DNA of 53,608 nucleotides from a virus. Each line of letters begins with the position of its first letter. The stretch's first letter is position 1. The position numbers and the translations under genes were made by a program. The stretch covers positions 1 through 53,608 of the IMG/VR virus record IMGVR_UViG_3300044984_000739. The stretch is one strand, 5' to 3'. Positions 36,082 through 44,149 of this stretch are shown here, piece after piece. Below the pieces are notes generated by a model that was not told the origin of the DNA, did no database searches, and worked only from the letters and a program-made list of their open reading frames with translations.

Positions 36082-38406
36082 TTAAAAGTTTAAGAGTAAA
36101 TTTTCATCTTTCTTTAATATAAATTCTATCGTCTTACCAAGTGCGTTTCTTGATATGTTAGGCTTGGTTCCAAACGCAAAATCTCCGTAGCAGTCTATCC
36201 ACCTATAAAATTTATTGTGGGATATCTTGTACTTGCCGTACTGACCCCAGTCTGGATACTGCATGCAGAAGTCATTGTACAGCTCCTGACCTAAAGACAC
36301 AGCGTTTAGTCTTGTCATGTAGTTGTCAGCACCAGTACACCATTCCCAAAAATCACCAGACGTTTCAGCGATAAACTTTCGTGTAGCAAGATTCTTAAAC
36401 TCGCTTCTCGATAGTCCACTAGACAAATAGAACTGTAGGTTTTGGATCATGTAGTTGTCAAAATTGTTCCACTCCTCGTCAGACCATCCAGTAAATAGCA
36501 TGTGGCCAAACTCACTCTCAGGAGTAAAGGACTTGGTGTAGTACTGCTTAAACTCAAGGTCCCACTTCCTTCTCTCAAATGAATTTCCTGCACCCTTGAT
36601 TGCATAGTTTGTTGTTATAACAATCTTTGGAGAATATTCAAATGGAATGTGTATCTCGTCCTTGTTCTTCTTCTCAAGTGTTATTCCCTCAGTAATGATA
36701 GAGAACAACTTCTCAAAGTCAAAGTTCCGTGCAACGTCATCAAATACAAGTGTCTGCGTGTCTACCTGAACCCTTTGGTATGGGAAGGACTTCTGAAAAC
36801 TGAATCCCTTACCATCTATTATCACCATCTTCTTCATGTGGCTTATAGACTTTACAAAGATACCCTTACCAGTACCACCCTCTGGATTATCGCTAATCAC
36901 CTCGTCATTTAATATAACCGCTGGTGAATAGCTGGCTGGCTTGTGGCTGTGCATAAGGTAACCAAGTGTTGACTCCATAGACTTTAAACGTTCAGTGTTG
37001 TCTCCAGAAATATTTTTAATAAACACCCTAAACTCACAATCAACAACGCTTGACTTACTGAAGTCCCTGTTTATCTTTTGCTTCTCCCAAACATGGCCCG
37101 TCAATTCTTTGTAGTCGATACTAAATATCTCATCCCGTGTAACCTTGACAGCACAGTTCTGGTAGTACAGGTAAGCCTCGTCTGGAGTGTCAACCATAAA
37201 CTCAGGCTCAATCTTTGCAACATAATTTAAGAATGTCTCTTGAAAGAACTTAGTGTTCATAGCGAAGAAATTATATATAGACATGTCGTCTATAGCCAAC
37301 AACTTCTCTAGCACAAAGTCCTTTATCATGTCCTCGTTGACATCGCTGATGGTGTTGTTGACAACTCTAACAAAGACAAAGTTGTTTGATCCAACTGGGT
37401 AGTACTTATAGAATCCATTGTTTTGTAAGTACATCCTAAATAAATGTGGGACCAAGTCAACCTTGCCCTTGCTAGATTTTGTCCAAAATTCATCTTCATC
37501 AATGGTAACGAACTCCGATCCATCTACCTCAGATGCTGGGGTACCATTTAGTATCTTATTCTTTATGGTGGCAATCTTTTCAGAATCCTCAAAGAACTTA
37601 GTATTGAATGATGCCTTGTTTCGATATGCACTAGATACTATTTGTGGTATCTCTCTAGCCATATCACCAGCCGTGTCATAAGACATAAGGACTAATGTTG
37701 ATAACGACTCTGAAATTCCATACTCGTTGTGTGCAGAGGCTAGTATGTATAGGTTATTATTTCTCGACCCACTGACCATGCCATAGTTCTTCTCCCACCA
37801 GATAGACAGCCTCTTTGTGATGTCGTCCTCGTTTACGATAGTTATTGTTTTTACTAATGGCTTTTTATATTCTGGGTCCTTCTCCATCTCATACCACACC
37901 AAAGACAATTCATTAACATAGATGTCAGGGTCATAGGACTCATAACACACCCTGCTTATGTTCTTGCAAGACACGTCAAACTCCTTGCAAAAGAAATGCT
38001 TCTGTAACGACAGAAAATATTTCTTATGATTCATCGGGTCTTTTGGTATGCGGACCAACGCCTTTAAACCATCACCAGATGGAGAAGTAAACACAGAGTA
38101 TACATACTTATCGTTTATCAATTCTAATCTTTTGTCCTCTATGTTTCCATCAAAGCCATCGAAGTCTAAACAAATAAATCCACTGTGATCAACGATAGAG
38201 TTGTCTGCCCTCTTAGAGAAGGTGCCAGAAAAACAGATCGCTGGCAACAACTTCTTCTTCTCGTTACGCATGTCTTTGTTTGTCTCAGACCTGACTAACT
38301 CAACGATGTCCTTTGACTTGCCAGATCTTATCCTGTCTAATGCAACATTGATGTCACGGTAGAATGGAGAAGATGTATCACTGATTGATTTAAAGTATGT
38401 TATCAT
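36082..38406 (-). CDS. Primase-helicase (BT4734-like N-terminus, D5-type helicase C-terminus)
   Basis: Encodes 774 residues. The N-terminal archaeo-eukaryotic primase-like domain shows the catalytic pair in ICLDFDGFD (D81, D83) and SPSGDGLKALVRI (about 109-120), then RVCYESYDPDIYVN; this matches BT4734-type proteins of Bacteroidota elements. The C-terminal superfamily 3 helicase shows Walker A PEGGTGKG (about 505), Walker B TLVFDDV (about 550) and the motif C-like IVITTNYAI with the following GNSFERRKW. It would unwind and prime phage DNA. No DNA polymerase gene is in the window, so it must work with an outside or host polymerase. Confidence 0.9.
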   Translation of the reverse strand: MITYFKSISDTSSPFYRDINVALDRIRSGKSKDIVELVRSETNKDMRNEKKKLLPAICFSGTFSKRADNSIVDHSGFICLDFDGFDGNIEDKRLELINDKYVYSVFTSPSGDGLKALVRIPKDPMNHKKYFLSLQKHFFCKEFDVSCKNISRVCYESYDPDIYVNELSLVWYEMEKDPEYKKPLVKTITIVNEDDITKRLSIWWEKNYGMVSGSRNNNLYILASAHNEYGISESLSTLVLMSYDTAGDMAREIPQIVSSAYRNKASFNTKFFEDSEKIATIKNKILNGTPASEVDGSEFVTIDEDEFWTKSSKGKVDLVPHLFRMYLQNNGFYKYYPVGSNNFVFVRVVNNTISDVNEDMIKDFVLEKLLAIDDMSIYNFFAMNTKFFQETFLNYVAKIEPEFMVDTPDEAYLYYQNCAVKVTRDEIFSIDYKELTGHVWEKQKINRDFSKSSVVDCEFRVFIKNISGDNTERLKSMESTLGYLMHSHKPASYSPAVILNDEVISDNPEGGTGKGIFVKSISHMKKMVIIDGKGFSFQKSFPYQRVQVDTQTLVFDDVARNFDFEKLFSIITEGITLEKKNKDEIHIPFEYSPKIVITTNYAIKGAGNSFERRKWDLEFKQYYTKSFTPESEFGHMLFTGWSDEEWNNFDNYMIQNLQFYLSSGLSRSEFKNLATRKFIAETSGDFWEWCTGADNYMTRLNAVSLGQELYNDFCMQYPDWGQYGKYKISHNKFYRWIDCYGDFAFGTKPNISRNALGKTIEFILKKDENLLLNF

Positions 38407-38419
38407 TTATTACATTTTA

Positions 38420-38671
38420 TTAATTAGATAATTCTTCACTATATTCTACATTACCAATCGATATTAAATCCAAATCGGCAAATCGGCTTGAGGAGTATCC
38501 ATGCCAAATTAAACCATTTTTAGTAGTTCCTTTGTTCCTTATTCCAGATATAATAAACACCCTCTGTTCATAAGAATTTATAAATTCATTCATGACACGG
38601 TACTCCCTACCATTCACAACTTCTGCCCCCTCTGGCAATTTTTTATCATTAATACAAACTACTTTCTTCAT
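38420..38671 (-). CDS. Hypothetical 83-aa protein
   Basis: Encodes 83 residues, MKKVVCINDKKLPEGAEVVN at the start with a strand-rich SH3-like pattern (EYRVMNEFINSYEQRVFIISG). It sits one base from the next upstream gene and 13 bases before the primase-helicase. Function unknown. Confidence 0.75.
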   Translation of the reverse strand: MKKVVCINDKKLPEGAEVVNGREYRVMNEFINSYEQRVFIISGIRNKGTTKNGLIWHGYSSSRFADLDLISIGNVEYSEELSN

Positions 38672-38672
38672 G

Positions 38673-38903
38673 TTAGTCTAAGTTTAAGTTATGTTCATTT
38701 AGTATATCTCTTATAGCATCTCTTATCTTATCAGCCATGTCCATCTCTTCAGATGTAGCTTCTCTTCTTTCAAAGGAACCATGCTTTGTTGCACTTCTAA
38801 GAAGTTGGTCTAGTTCAAACATGGCCATTTTCCACTTGTATCCATCTAAGGCCGTCCTTGCATCGTCTTGCTCTTCAAATTCATACTCAATTATTACTTT
38901 CAT
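38673..38903 (-). CDS. Conserved-type 76-aa phage protein (EARTALDGYKWK family look)
   Basis: Encodes 76 residues. The pattern FEEQDDARTALDGYKWKMAM followed by a LDQLLRS helix and IRDAIRDILNEHNLNLD is one remembered from small proteins in many phages. An acidic N-terminal strand and helical C-terminus are visible. Function is unknown. It overlaps the upstream gene by 4 bases (ATGA-type coupling). Confidence 0.8.
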   Translation of the reverse strand: MKVIIEYEFEEQDDARTALDGYKWKMAMFELDQLLRSATKHGSFERREATSEEMDMADKIRDAIRDILNEHNLNLD

Positions 38904-39295
38904 TTGTCCAGTTTTTTAGTTAATAAACTATCCCTATATGCTATCTCTTTATCAATTAGTTCAAGGTGCCAATCATCTCCACCATAGTCAAGTACTGCAT
39001 GTAGGTAGTCGTCATCCATGTCAGCTATAGCTATCCAAGTTAATGGTGTTTCACCATACTTACCTCTGCTACCTCTTACTGCATATTTTCTAACAATTTC
39101 AAAGTCATCATCTGCATAGACATAATGAGTTTCAATCTTATCCATGTCCATTGCACCATACCTTTCATACTCGTTACCACCATCTGCCATAGCATCATTG
39201 GGGCAACCACAGGTTACATAGTCATGTCTGTGTCTACTTACTAATACCTTGTTACACTCAAGGCATTTTACTGAGTTATATACTATCTGTCTCAT
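38900..39295 (-). CDS. DUF7695-like zinc-binding protein
   Basis: Encodes 131 residues from the ATG at 39295; the longer open frame (to 39370) overlaps the upstream gene and is unlikely. The N-terminus has KCLECNKVLVSRHRHDYVTC followed by GC, a CxxC...CxC zinc-ribbon-like arrangement, then DGGNEYERYGAMD. This combination is typical of a small uncharacterised family in phages and bacteria. The second half is acidic (DMDDDYLHAVLDYGGDDW). Role unknown, possibly DNA or protein binding. Confidence 0.82.
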   Translation of the reverse strand: MRQIVYNSVKCLECNKVLVSRHRHDYVTCGCPNDAMADGGNEYERYGAMDMDKIETHYVYADDDFEIVRKYAVRGSRGKYGETPLTWIAIADMDDDYLHAVLDYGGDDWHLELIDKEIAYRDSLLTKKLDK

Positions 39296-39296
39296 C

Positions 39297-39482
39297 TTAT
39301 TCTGATTTAAAGGTTTCGTTGTAGTATCTATCACCATCTCCATCACAATGTGGCTCACCATTAAAAGCATCCATTATCTGCTCCTTCTCCATTTCTTTTG
39401 CTTGTTCAATAAAATAATCTGCATTAAATAATTCATCTAATTTCATTTGCTCAACCAACCATTCTACTGCTGTTTGTTTCAT
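39297..39482 (-). CDS. Small 61-aa phage protein (AVEWLVEQM type)
   Basis: Encodes 61 residues starting MKQTAVEWLVEQMKLDELFN with EQAKEMEKEQIMDAF, a pattern recurring in small early proteins of flavophages. It ends YYNETFKSE. Only one base separates it from the DUF7695-like gene. A 77-base gap upstream (39483-39559) holds no convincing promoter. Confidence 0.8.
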   Translation of the reverse strand: MKQTAVEWLVEQMKLDELFNADYFIEQAKEMEKEQIMDAFNGEPHCDGDGDRYYNETFKSE

Positions 39483-39559
39483 ATCTTTTTTATTTAATTA
39501 AACTGTCCCATATATTAGCTAAATTTGTGACAAATAGGTATTAATAGCTAACATATTAG

Positions 39560-39937
39560 TTACATTCCATTTTTTATCATGTTTAATACTTCTTGTCTTT
39601 CTTCATCTGTTAGTTTAACAGGTAGCTCATACTCATCATTGTTCTCCAACCTGCACTGCTCAACCTCTTCCCATAATGACTTAACATCATAACATATTGG
39701 TTCTCCGTCATTAGTAGTTGCTTGGTCAATTGTTCCAAGAGGGTCTCTCTCCCATAGATACCAAGCAATCCAATCTGCTCCCTCTTTACCATAGTAAATC
39801 TCTAATAAAATATTTATTACTGTGGTGTAATCATCTGAGTAATTAATAAGGTCTACATCTAATACATACAATGCATGTTCTTTGTCTGATTGTTTCCTAA
39901 GTCTATTTAGGATTTCTGTAAATACTTCTAGTTTCAT
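39560..39937 (-). CDS. Hypothetical 125-aa acidic protein
   Basis: Encodes 125 residues, acidic and helical, with YYGKEGADWIAWYLWERD in the centre, a segment remembered from small proteins of Bacteroidota phages. No enzymatic motif. It overlaps the upstream gene by 4 bases. Confidence 0.78.
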   Translation of the reverse strand: MKLEVFTEILNRLRKQSDKEHALYVLDVDLINYSDDYTTVINILLEIYYGKEGADWIAWYLWERDPLGTIDQATTNDGEPICYDVKSLWEEVEQCRLENNDEYELPVKLTDEERQEVLNMIKNGM

Positions 39938-40140
39938 AGTTTCTCTATTTCTTGTTTAACTTCATTCCAATACTGTTTAAATGGATTAGGCAACATAACA
40001 TTATCCATTTCTAAAATAATCTCATCAACTGCTATTAATGCACATTGTTTGCTCCAATAATTTCTTTTTTCAATATTAGATTGGAATAAACAATACCAAT
40101 AACTATCGTATAAATCTTTTGCTTTTTCTTTTGGTGTCAT
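39934..40140 (-). CDS. Small 68-aa phage protein (MTPKEKAKDL type)
   Basis: Encodes 68 residues from the ATG at 40140, chosen because MTPKEKAKDLYDSYW is the usual opening of this small-protein type and the upstream extension is low-complexity. CALIAVDEII and the C-terminal YWNEVKQEIEKL complete the pattern. Function unknown; probably an early protein. Confidence 0.75.
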   Translation of the reverse strand: MTPKEKAKDLYDSYWYCLFQSNIEKRNYWSKQCALIAVDEIILEMDNVMLPNPFKQYWNEVKQEIEKL

Positions 40141-40224
40141 AGTTTTGTTTAAATTGTTATAGTTAATTGGTTTAATTCCGTTTATGTAAAATATATGTGA
40201 CAAAAATGATGGTTTTTGTAAACT

Positions 40225-40446
40225 TTATTTAGCGTTATCCCTGTAGTCTATTACAAATCCAATAGCCACAATAATGTTCATGCCACAGGACATTAGTATC
40301 TCATGGATGTCAGCATATACATTTAAAGATAGGTGTACATGACCTACCATCCAAAAAGGTATGGACAAGTTTTGGCTTATCCATACCAATAAGAATTTAC
40401 CAAGGTTGTACACCTTCAACGCAGAAGTTACTACCAACGTATGCAC
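40225..40446 (-). CDS. Putative small membrane protein, start uncertain
   Basis: The open frame gives 73 residues, but its first third overlaps the end of the lipoprotein gene, so the true start may be the internal ATG at 40350 (41 residues). The C-terminus has a hydrophobic segment (MNIIVAIGFVIDYRDNAK) that could be one membrane helix followed by a charged tail. It sits directly behind the lipoprotein gene and may act with it. Confidence 0.45.
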   Translation of the reverse strand: MHTLVVTSALKVYNLGKFLLVWISQNLSIPFWMVGHVHLSLNVYADIHEILMSCGMNIIVAIGFVIDYRDNAK

Positions 40447-40645
40447 TCATCCACACACTTTGATCGAAGCAGAACTTCTTCTTGTTGCCTGAGCAATCGT
40501 TCTCTATCTCTAGCCAATAACAACCATCTGTTATTCCATCGTTAACAATAGCACCACAAGTTGTAGGGTTACACGTAATGTCCTCCTTAGTGCAAGAACT
40601 TAAGGTAGCAATTATTACTACCACAATCATCATTATTTTTTTCAT
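40397..40645 (-). CDS. Small phage lipoprotein
   Basis: Encodes 82 residues. The N-terminus MKKIMMIVVVIIATLSSCTK is a textbook type II signal peptide with lipobox LSSC, so the mature protein would be lipid-anchored outside the inner membrane. The mature part has six further Cys (CNPTTCG, GCYW, DCSG, FCFD, FCVEG), suggesting disulphides. Small phage lipoproteins often block superinfection or receptor use, but no family is recognised here; that role is inference. Confidence 0.8.
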   Translation of the reverse strand: MKKIMMIVVVIIATLSSCTKEDITCNPTTCGAIVNDGITDGCYWLEIENDCSGNKKKFCFDQSVWMSAYVGSNFCVEGVQPW

Positions 40646-40656
40646 TTTGTTTTATT

Positions 40657-40860
40657 TTAATTGTTATACAATAATTCTTTTAAAATCCTATTTTCTTCTA
40701 GCAATTCATGGCACGACTCAGCGTCTTTGTACATGAAAATACTGGCAAGTAGACCCAATGATAATCCTATTATTATTCCCATAAAAGCGAAAATATATTC
40801 AGGCCTTTTGTCTTTTTCTTCTTCCAATTTAATGATTCTTCCCTTAATTATATCTTTCAT
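40657..40860 (-). CDS. Small membrane protein with coiled-coil tail
   Basis: Encodes 67 residues: basic/acidic N-terminus (KLEEEKDKRPEY), one hydrophobic helix (IFAFMGIIIGLSLGLLASIF), and a Glu/Leu-rich C-terminal helix (CHELLEENRILKELLYNN). The stop is 11 bases from the lipoprotein ATG and it overlaps the upstream gene by 4 bases. The layout resembles small phage envelope proteins (spanin- or exclusion-like), but no lysis family is recognised. Confidence 0.7.
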   Translation of the reverse strand: MKDIIKGRIIKLEEEKDKRPEYIFAFMGIIIGLSLGLLASIFMYKDAESCHELLEENRILKELLYNN

Positions 40861-41078
40861 TTGATTTCTTTTTTTAATCGTTCAACGTATAAAACTGCAT
40901 CCATCAGCTCCTCCTGTAGATGTTTAATCCAATCTAATGTACTTAAATCTGTTCTGTCAAGTGTGGTGTTGTATTTTTTGATTCCAGATGTCGATCTTTC
41001 TTTGAATGATTCTATTACTGAATCTACAATACTATCTTGACCCATGTTCCCATGGCTTAAGTTTGATTCCCATTTCAT
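40857..41078 (-). CDS. MazG-like/NTP-pyrophosphatase-related small protein
   Basis: Encodes 73 residues. The segment SGIKKYNTTLDR followed by WIKHLQEELMDAVLYVERL resembles the EExxD helix of all-alpha NTP pyrophosphohydrolases (MazG/dUTPase-2 type), in which Glu and Asp bind Mg. It is much shorter than full MazG (about 100 or more residues), so it may be a partial or obligately dimeric form. It overlaps the next gene by 4 bases. Nucleotide-pool or ppGpp modulation is possible but unproven. Confidence 0.7.
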   Translation of the reverse strand: MKWESNLSHGNMGQDSIVDSVIESFKERSTSGIKKYNTTLDRTDLSTLDWIKHLQEELMDAVLYVERLKKEIK

Positions 41079-41099
41079 TTAATTAAATTTTAGATTTTT

Positions 41100-41133
41100 A
41101 AAAAAGGGTAGGCTACCCCATAAATACCTACCC
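41100..41133 (-). terminator. Leftward terminator hairpin
   Basis: GGGTAGG (41106-41112) pairs with CCTACCC (41127-41133). Read leftward the stem is followed by six T (A run at 41100-41105). It lies in the 104-base gap between the membrane-protein gene and the MazG-like gene and would attenuate the SSB-exonuclease transcript. Confidence 0.75.
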
Positions 41134-41182
41134 AGAGCTTTTTCCAATTATGGTTGGTTAACCTCAGAAACTCTAACTGAAC

Positions 41183-41368
41183 CTATGACTTATCAGATTG
41201 GTCGTTCACATCTAGCCACATACCAATGTAAAATGGCATAACAACCCAACCCGAAATAATTGATAAGATTAAAAGCATGAAGAACTCATATGCTGTCGCT
41301 TGGTTTTTAAACGACACACCAAATGTAAACGTCCCCGAAAACAAAAGGTAAAATAATAGCCACTCCAT
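41183..41368 (-). CDS. Small membrane protein (two predicted helices)
   Basis: Encodes 61 residues. Two hydrophobic stretches (WLLFYLLFSGTFTFGV and FFMLLILSIISGWVVMPFY) are joined by a short polar loop, and the tail is DVNDQSDKS. The ATG overlaps the SSB gene stop by one base. Function unknown; a holin-like role cannot be excluded but there is no adjacent endolysin. Confidence 0.7.
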   Translation of the reverse strand: MEWLLFYLLFSGTFTFGVSFKNQATAYEFFMLLILSIISGWVVMPFYIGMWLDVNDQSDKS

Positions 41369-41703
41369 TAGAATGGTAGGTCCTCCTCGACCTTCTCTTC
41401 AGGTGTTGATGCTTCTGCCGTCTCTTGTGTGGTCTCAATTCTCCAAGCCTCAAGTGTGTTGAAGTACTTCACATCACCTGTTGGACTCGTCCACTCTCTA
41501 CCACGCAAATTGAATGACACCTCTACAGACATACCCTCCTTCAAATTGGTTAGCTCGTCACACTTGTCTTGCATCACTTGAAATGAAATTTGTTGTGGGT
41601 ACATGTCATCAATAGATGTTAGTACAAAATCACGCTTGCGAAACTTGTCATTGATAACATTCGTCTCGCCAATCATCTTAATTGTTCCTTTAATTTTAAA
41701 CAT
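41368..41703 (-). CDS. DUF3127-type single-stranded DNA-binding protein
   Basis: Encodes 111 residues. The OB-fold-like pattern (KGTIKMIGETNVINDKFRKR, DFVLTSIDDMYPQQISFQVM, SFNLRGREWTSPTGDVKYFN) is characteristic of the DUF3127 family of phage and Bacteroidota SSB-like proteins. The C-terminus is acidic and ends EEDLPF, the typical SSB tail that recruits partner enzymes. It overlaps the exonuclease gene by 8 bases, a usual recombination pairing. Confidence 0.9.
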   Translation of the reverse strand: MFKIKGTIKMIGETNVINDKFRKRDFVLTSIDDMYPQQISFQVMQDKCDELTNLKEGMSVEVSFNLRGREWTSPTGDVKYFNTLEAWRIETTQETAEASTPEEKVEEDLPF

Positions 41704-42460
41704 TTTTGTTTTTTAATAAATTAGAATAAAAAATTGCATACTTCTCGGCAGTAGCTAACCGTTTGTCCATCTTGACAATATCTTTATCTGTAAGTTCAAC
41801 GCTAAACACAGTGGCTCTCAAGTTGTCGTCTAGGTGCTCCATGTAGTGTAAGCTATCGTCCTCATAATCAGGTTTTAACTCTTCTGGAGTCGTGGTGAGA
41901 ATAAATGCTACCTCGCCATGTCTCCAATCGTCTCCCGTCATCTTACTCATAATGTATAGGTAATGTTTTACCTGCCACTCATAGTTTGGGTCGTATGCCT
42001 GCTCAACCGTCTTGGGAAAAGTCTTTTTCGACCAAGAGGACTTTATGTCGATTATCTTTTTATTGTCACAATCAACAATGTCAGGATGACCAACCGATAT
42101 ACCATGCGATATGTGGTAGTACTTGTCAAACTCAGCTTGTTTGTGGTAGTCGGTGAAGAAAATCCTATTGTATATGTCAATAGATTCTTGCTCAACGTCC
42201 CATCCCTTCTGAGTCTTGGGGTTTGAAAATGATTCAGTGTACCCGTAGAACTCTCTGTTTATGTACTCCTCGATAAGGGTCTTAGCACCCTTACTTAGCT
42301 CGACAGTGTTAGACTTTTGCTGTAAGTGGTCACGTCTAATTGCTTGAGCATCAGTAAGTTTAATCTTTGATAGCAGTTCGTCAAGTTGGGCTTGCTGTAT
42401 GTCAGTCAACCCATCGTCCCCCATAAATAACGGGGAGCACGATGATGACCTAATCTTCAT
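41696..42460 (-). CDS. PD-(D/E)XK exonuclease (YqaJ/RecB-like)
   Basis: Encodes 254 residues. The nuclease motifs are visible: helix with Glu in WDVEQESIDIYNR (E90), GHPDIVD (D127), IIDIKSS (D138, K140) and WQVKHYLYIM (Q163). This is the RecB/YqaJ-type fold used by phage 5'-3' exonucleases to prepare ends for annealing. It lies between the SSB and a conserved partner gene and overlaps both. Length is normal for the family. Confidence 0.9.
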   Translation of the reverse strand: MKIRSSSCSPLFMGDDGLTDIQQAQLDELLSKIKLTDAQAIRRDHLQQKSNTVELSKGAKTLIEEYINREFYGYTESFSNPKTQKGWDVEQESIDIYNRIFFTDYHKQAEFDKYYHISHGISVGHPDIVDCDNKKIIDIKSSWSKKTFPKTVEQAYDPNYEWQVKHYLYIMSKMTGDDWRHGEVAFILTTTPEELKPDYEDDSLHYMEHLDDNLRATVFSVELTDKDIVKMDKRLATAEKYAIFYSNLLKNKNV

Positions 42461-42932
42461 TTGTAAACATTTTAATTTGATCAGCCGTCAGTGTGTACTG
42501 CTTCTGAATCTTCTCGATGGTAGTACGCCCCGACTTCACAGACTCAACGGCTACGGGTAGCTTATCGTCAGGTAGTGATGGTAGCTCCTTCTTTGGCAAA
42601 GGTCGTGTGCTGAATCTCAGTGCGTCAACCATGCCTTGAGGACTCTTTACCTTCTCGACAGACAATACTATCTGCTTGGAGGTGTAGTCGTCAGGGTTGA
42701 AGGAATTGAAGAATGTCTCCAATCTCTTGAAATTTGTTCTGTTAGAGACCATGCTCTTCTCAAATTCCTTGAGCTTGATGAACACCTTGTCCTCCTTGCC
42801 CATCTCACCAAACATTACGTCTTGGTATATCTTCTCAATTGTTACGATGGTGGGCTCGTACTTCCCGTTGACCTCCAAGTCCCAACTTCCTAGGTACTTA
42901 TTGTCTTTCATTAAATTTCTCCAGTGTGACAT
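42450..42932 (-). CDS. Conserved-type phage protein next to the exonuclease
   Basis: Encodes 160 residues. The opening MSHWRNLMKDNKYLGSWDLE and the central MVSNRTNFKRLETFF resemble a protein found beside SSB/exonuclease genes in Bacteroidota phages. The C-terminal third is low complexity followed by an HTH-like TIEKIQKQYTLTADQIKMF. It overlaps the exonuclease by 11 bases. A role in recombination or as an exonuclease partner is plausible from position only. Confidence 0.78.
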   Translation of the reverse strand: MSHWRNLMKDNKYLGSWDLEVNGKYEPTIVTIEKIYQDVMFGEMGKEDKVFIKLKEFEKSMVSNRTNFKRLETFFNSFNPDDYTSKQIVLSVEKVKSPQGMVDALRFSTRPLPKKELPSLPDDKLPVAVESVKSGRTTIEKIQKQYTLTADQIKMFTNED

Positions 42933-42945
42933 ATTTGATTTTTTT

Positions 42946-43338
42946 TTACAAAGTTGATAATAATTTATTGAATTCTAAGCGAAAATCTACATTTTTTTTC
43001 AACAATTCCTCTCTCTTCCTTAGGATAATGTCTATCTGAGTAGTGTTGTTGTCTATTATTGCATGTCTCATTAAGCCGTTGTAGTACTCAATCCTCTTGT
43101 CGTTAGTTTCGATGTTTACCATGACAATCCCTGCGTCCCATCCCATATTCGTAAATATGTGTAGCTGTTCAGGGGTTATGTCATCGTAACTATCCGTGTA
43201 TGTCATCGTGTTCTTGATAACAACACTTTCGTCCTTGGTGAATCTCTCTATCTTCACCCCTCGGTCGATGTACCACTCGCTGTATGCCGTGCGATACAAA
43301 GACCGAATTTGCCTGTTTACGTCTTCCCAAGCTTTCAT
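42946..43338 (-). CDS. Hypothetical 130-aa protein
   Basis: Encodes 130 residues, helical and charged, with no recognised motif (MKAWEDVNRQIRSLYRTAYS at the start, IILRKREELLKKNVDFRLEF at the end). It overlaps the secreted protein gene upstream by 4 bases, and the gap to the next gene downstream is 13 bases. Function unknown. Confidence 0.72.
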   Translation of the reverse strand: MKAWEDVNRQIRSLYRTAYSEWYIDRGVKIERFTKDESVVIKNTMTYTDSYDDITPEQLHIFTNMGWDAGIVMVNIETNDKRIEYYNGLMRHAIIDNNTTQIDIILRKREELLKKNVDFRLEFNKLLSTL

Positions 43339-43730
43339 TGTTTTGGGTAAAAGGAATAAGTAAAGTACTCTCCGTTAGTTCTTTTGCTGTCCCTCACATC
43401 GACAGCCTTGTCGTTTGGTATGGTGTACACCTCCAAGATATAACCTCCCGTGGGACGGATTGCAATAAAAAACATGCACGCATCGTTCTTGTTTAGCATT
43501 GTGTATGCTAACACAACCTCCTCGTCACTATTTAACTCCGCTTCAACGTCACCAACATAGAATCCATTGTCAACGATGATTGACTTGTAAACATTTATAG
43601 CATCCTCTAGTTTATCAAACAAGATGTACTTCATGTTGCCCTCCGACCTCTTGAATCTTTCTAGTCCAAGCATCTGAGAGTTTGCGTTAAGAGATAGCAT
43701 CACAGCTATCGTAAAGATTATTTTTTTCAT
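43335..43730 (-). CDS. Secreted/periplasmic protein with Sec signal peptide
   Basis: Encodes 131 residues. MKKIIFTIAVMLSLNANSQ is a typical type I signal peptide with cleavage likely after NANSQ. The mature part is a small alpha/beta domain of unknown family. Export of an early phage product suggests action in the periplasm or at the envelope, possibly modifying host surface functions. Its ATG overlaps the upstream stop codon (ATGA). Confidence 0.75.
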   Translation of the reverse strand: MKKIIFTIAVMLSLNANSQMLGLERFKRSEGNMKYILFDKLEDAINVYKSIIVDNGFYVGDVEAELNSDEEVVLAYTMLNKNDACMFFIAIRPTGGYILEVYTIPNDKAVDVRDSKRTNGEYFTYSFYPKQ

Positions 43731-43876
43731 TCGTATAAAAGTTTTAGTAAGTTAAAAAAAGCCCAAGCACAGCAAAATAATGTTATCGGAAATACTATTA
43801 TCGCACTAAGTGTTGAGTAAATTAAATCTGCTCTGAGTAATAAAATTATTACTGCCAGAATTACTATTGGTATCAT
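43727..43876 (-). CDS. Small two-helix membrane protein (49 aa)
   Basis: Encodes 49 residues, almost entirely hydrophobic: MIPIVILAVIILLLRADLIY followed by a second helix (SAIIVFPITLFCCAWAFF) and the tail NLLKLLYE. It is coupled to the next gene through an ATGA overlap, which is the main evidence that it is a gene. Function unknown; holin-like topology is possible. Confidence 0.6.
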   Translation of the reverse strand: MIPIVILAVIILLLRADLIYSTLSAIIVFPITLFCCAWAFFNLLKLLYE

Positions 43877-43885
43877 AGGCGTTAG

Positions 43886-44149
43886 TTATCTCACACCATT
43901 TGCATAGATAGACTTGAATTCATTGAATGACTTTATTCCGCCACCCTTCGACTTGATTATGTCGTCAGGTGTCACGTCATCAATGTATAGGTGAGGTAGC
44001 CTCATTAATACGTTATGAAGTCTTCTGCTTACTGCATTCTTGCACAGCCATTCGTTTACTAGCATACGCTTCTTGATTTGTCTGTGGTATCTTTCAACAA
44101 CGTCTAACGATTGGATGTACTCATCCCTCGAAACTTTGGTCTTTAGCAT
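43886..44149 (-). CDS. RNA polymerase alpha-CTD-like protein
   Basis: Encodes 87 residues. The C-terminal half, SRRLHNVLMRLPHLYIDDVT followed by PDDIIKSKGGGIKSFNEFKS, follows the helix-hairpin-helix layout of bacterial RNA polymerase alpha C-terminal domains (RxxN, IxxLxxL..., G-x-KSLxE). The Asn/Arg positions that bind UP elements and activators are only partly conserved. A helical N-terminal extension precedes it. It might bind DNA or mimic the host alpha-CTD to redirect transcription; this is inference. Confidence 0.75.
   Translation of the reverse strand: MLKTKVSRDEYIQSLDVVERYHRQIKKRMLVNEWLCKNAVSRRLHNVLMRLPHLYIDDVTPDDIIKSKGGGIKSFNEFKSIYANGVR

Noticed and set aside
43727-43876. Certain assignment of the small membrane proteins as holins
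   Set aside because: Topology alone is not enough and no adjacent endolysin gene was recognised.
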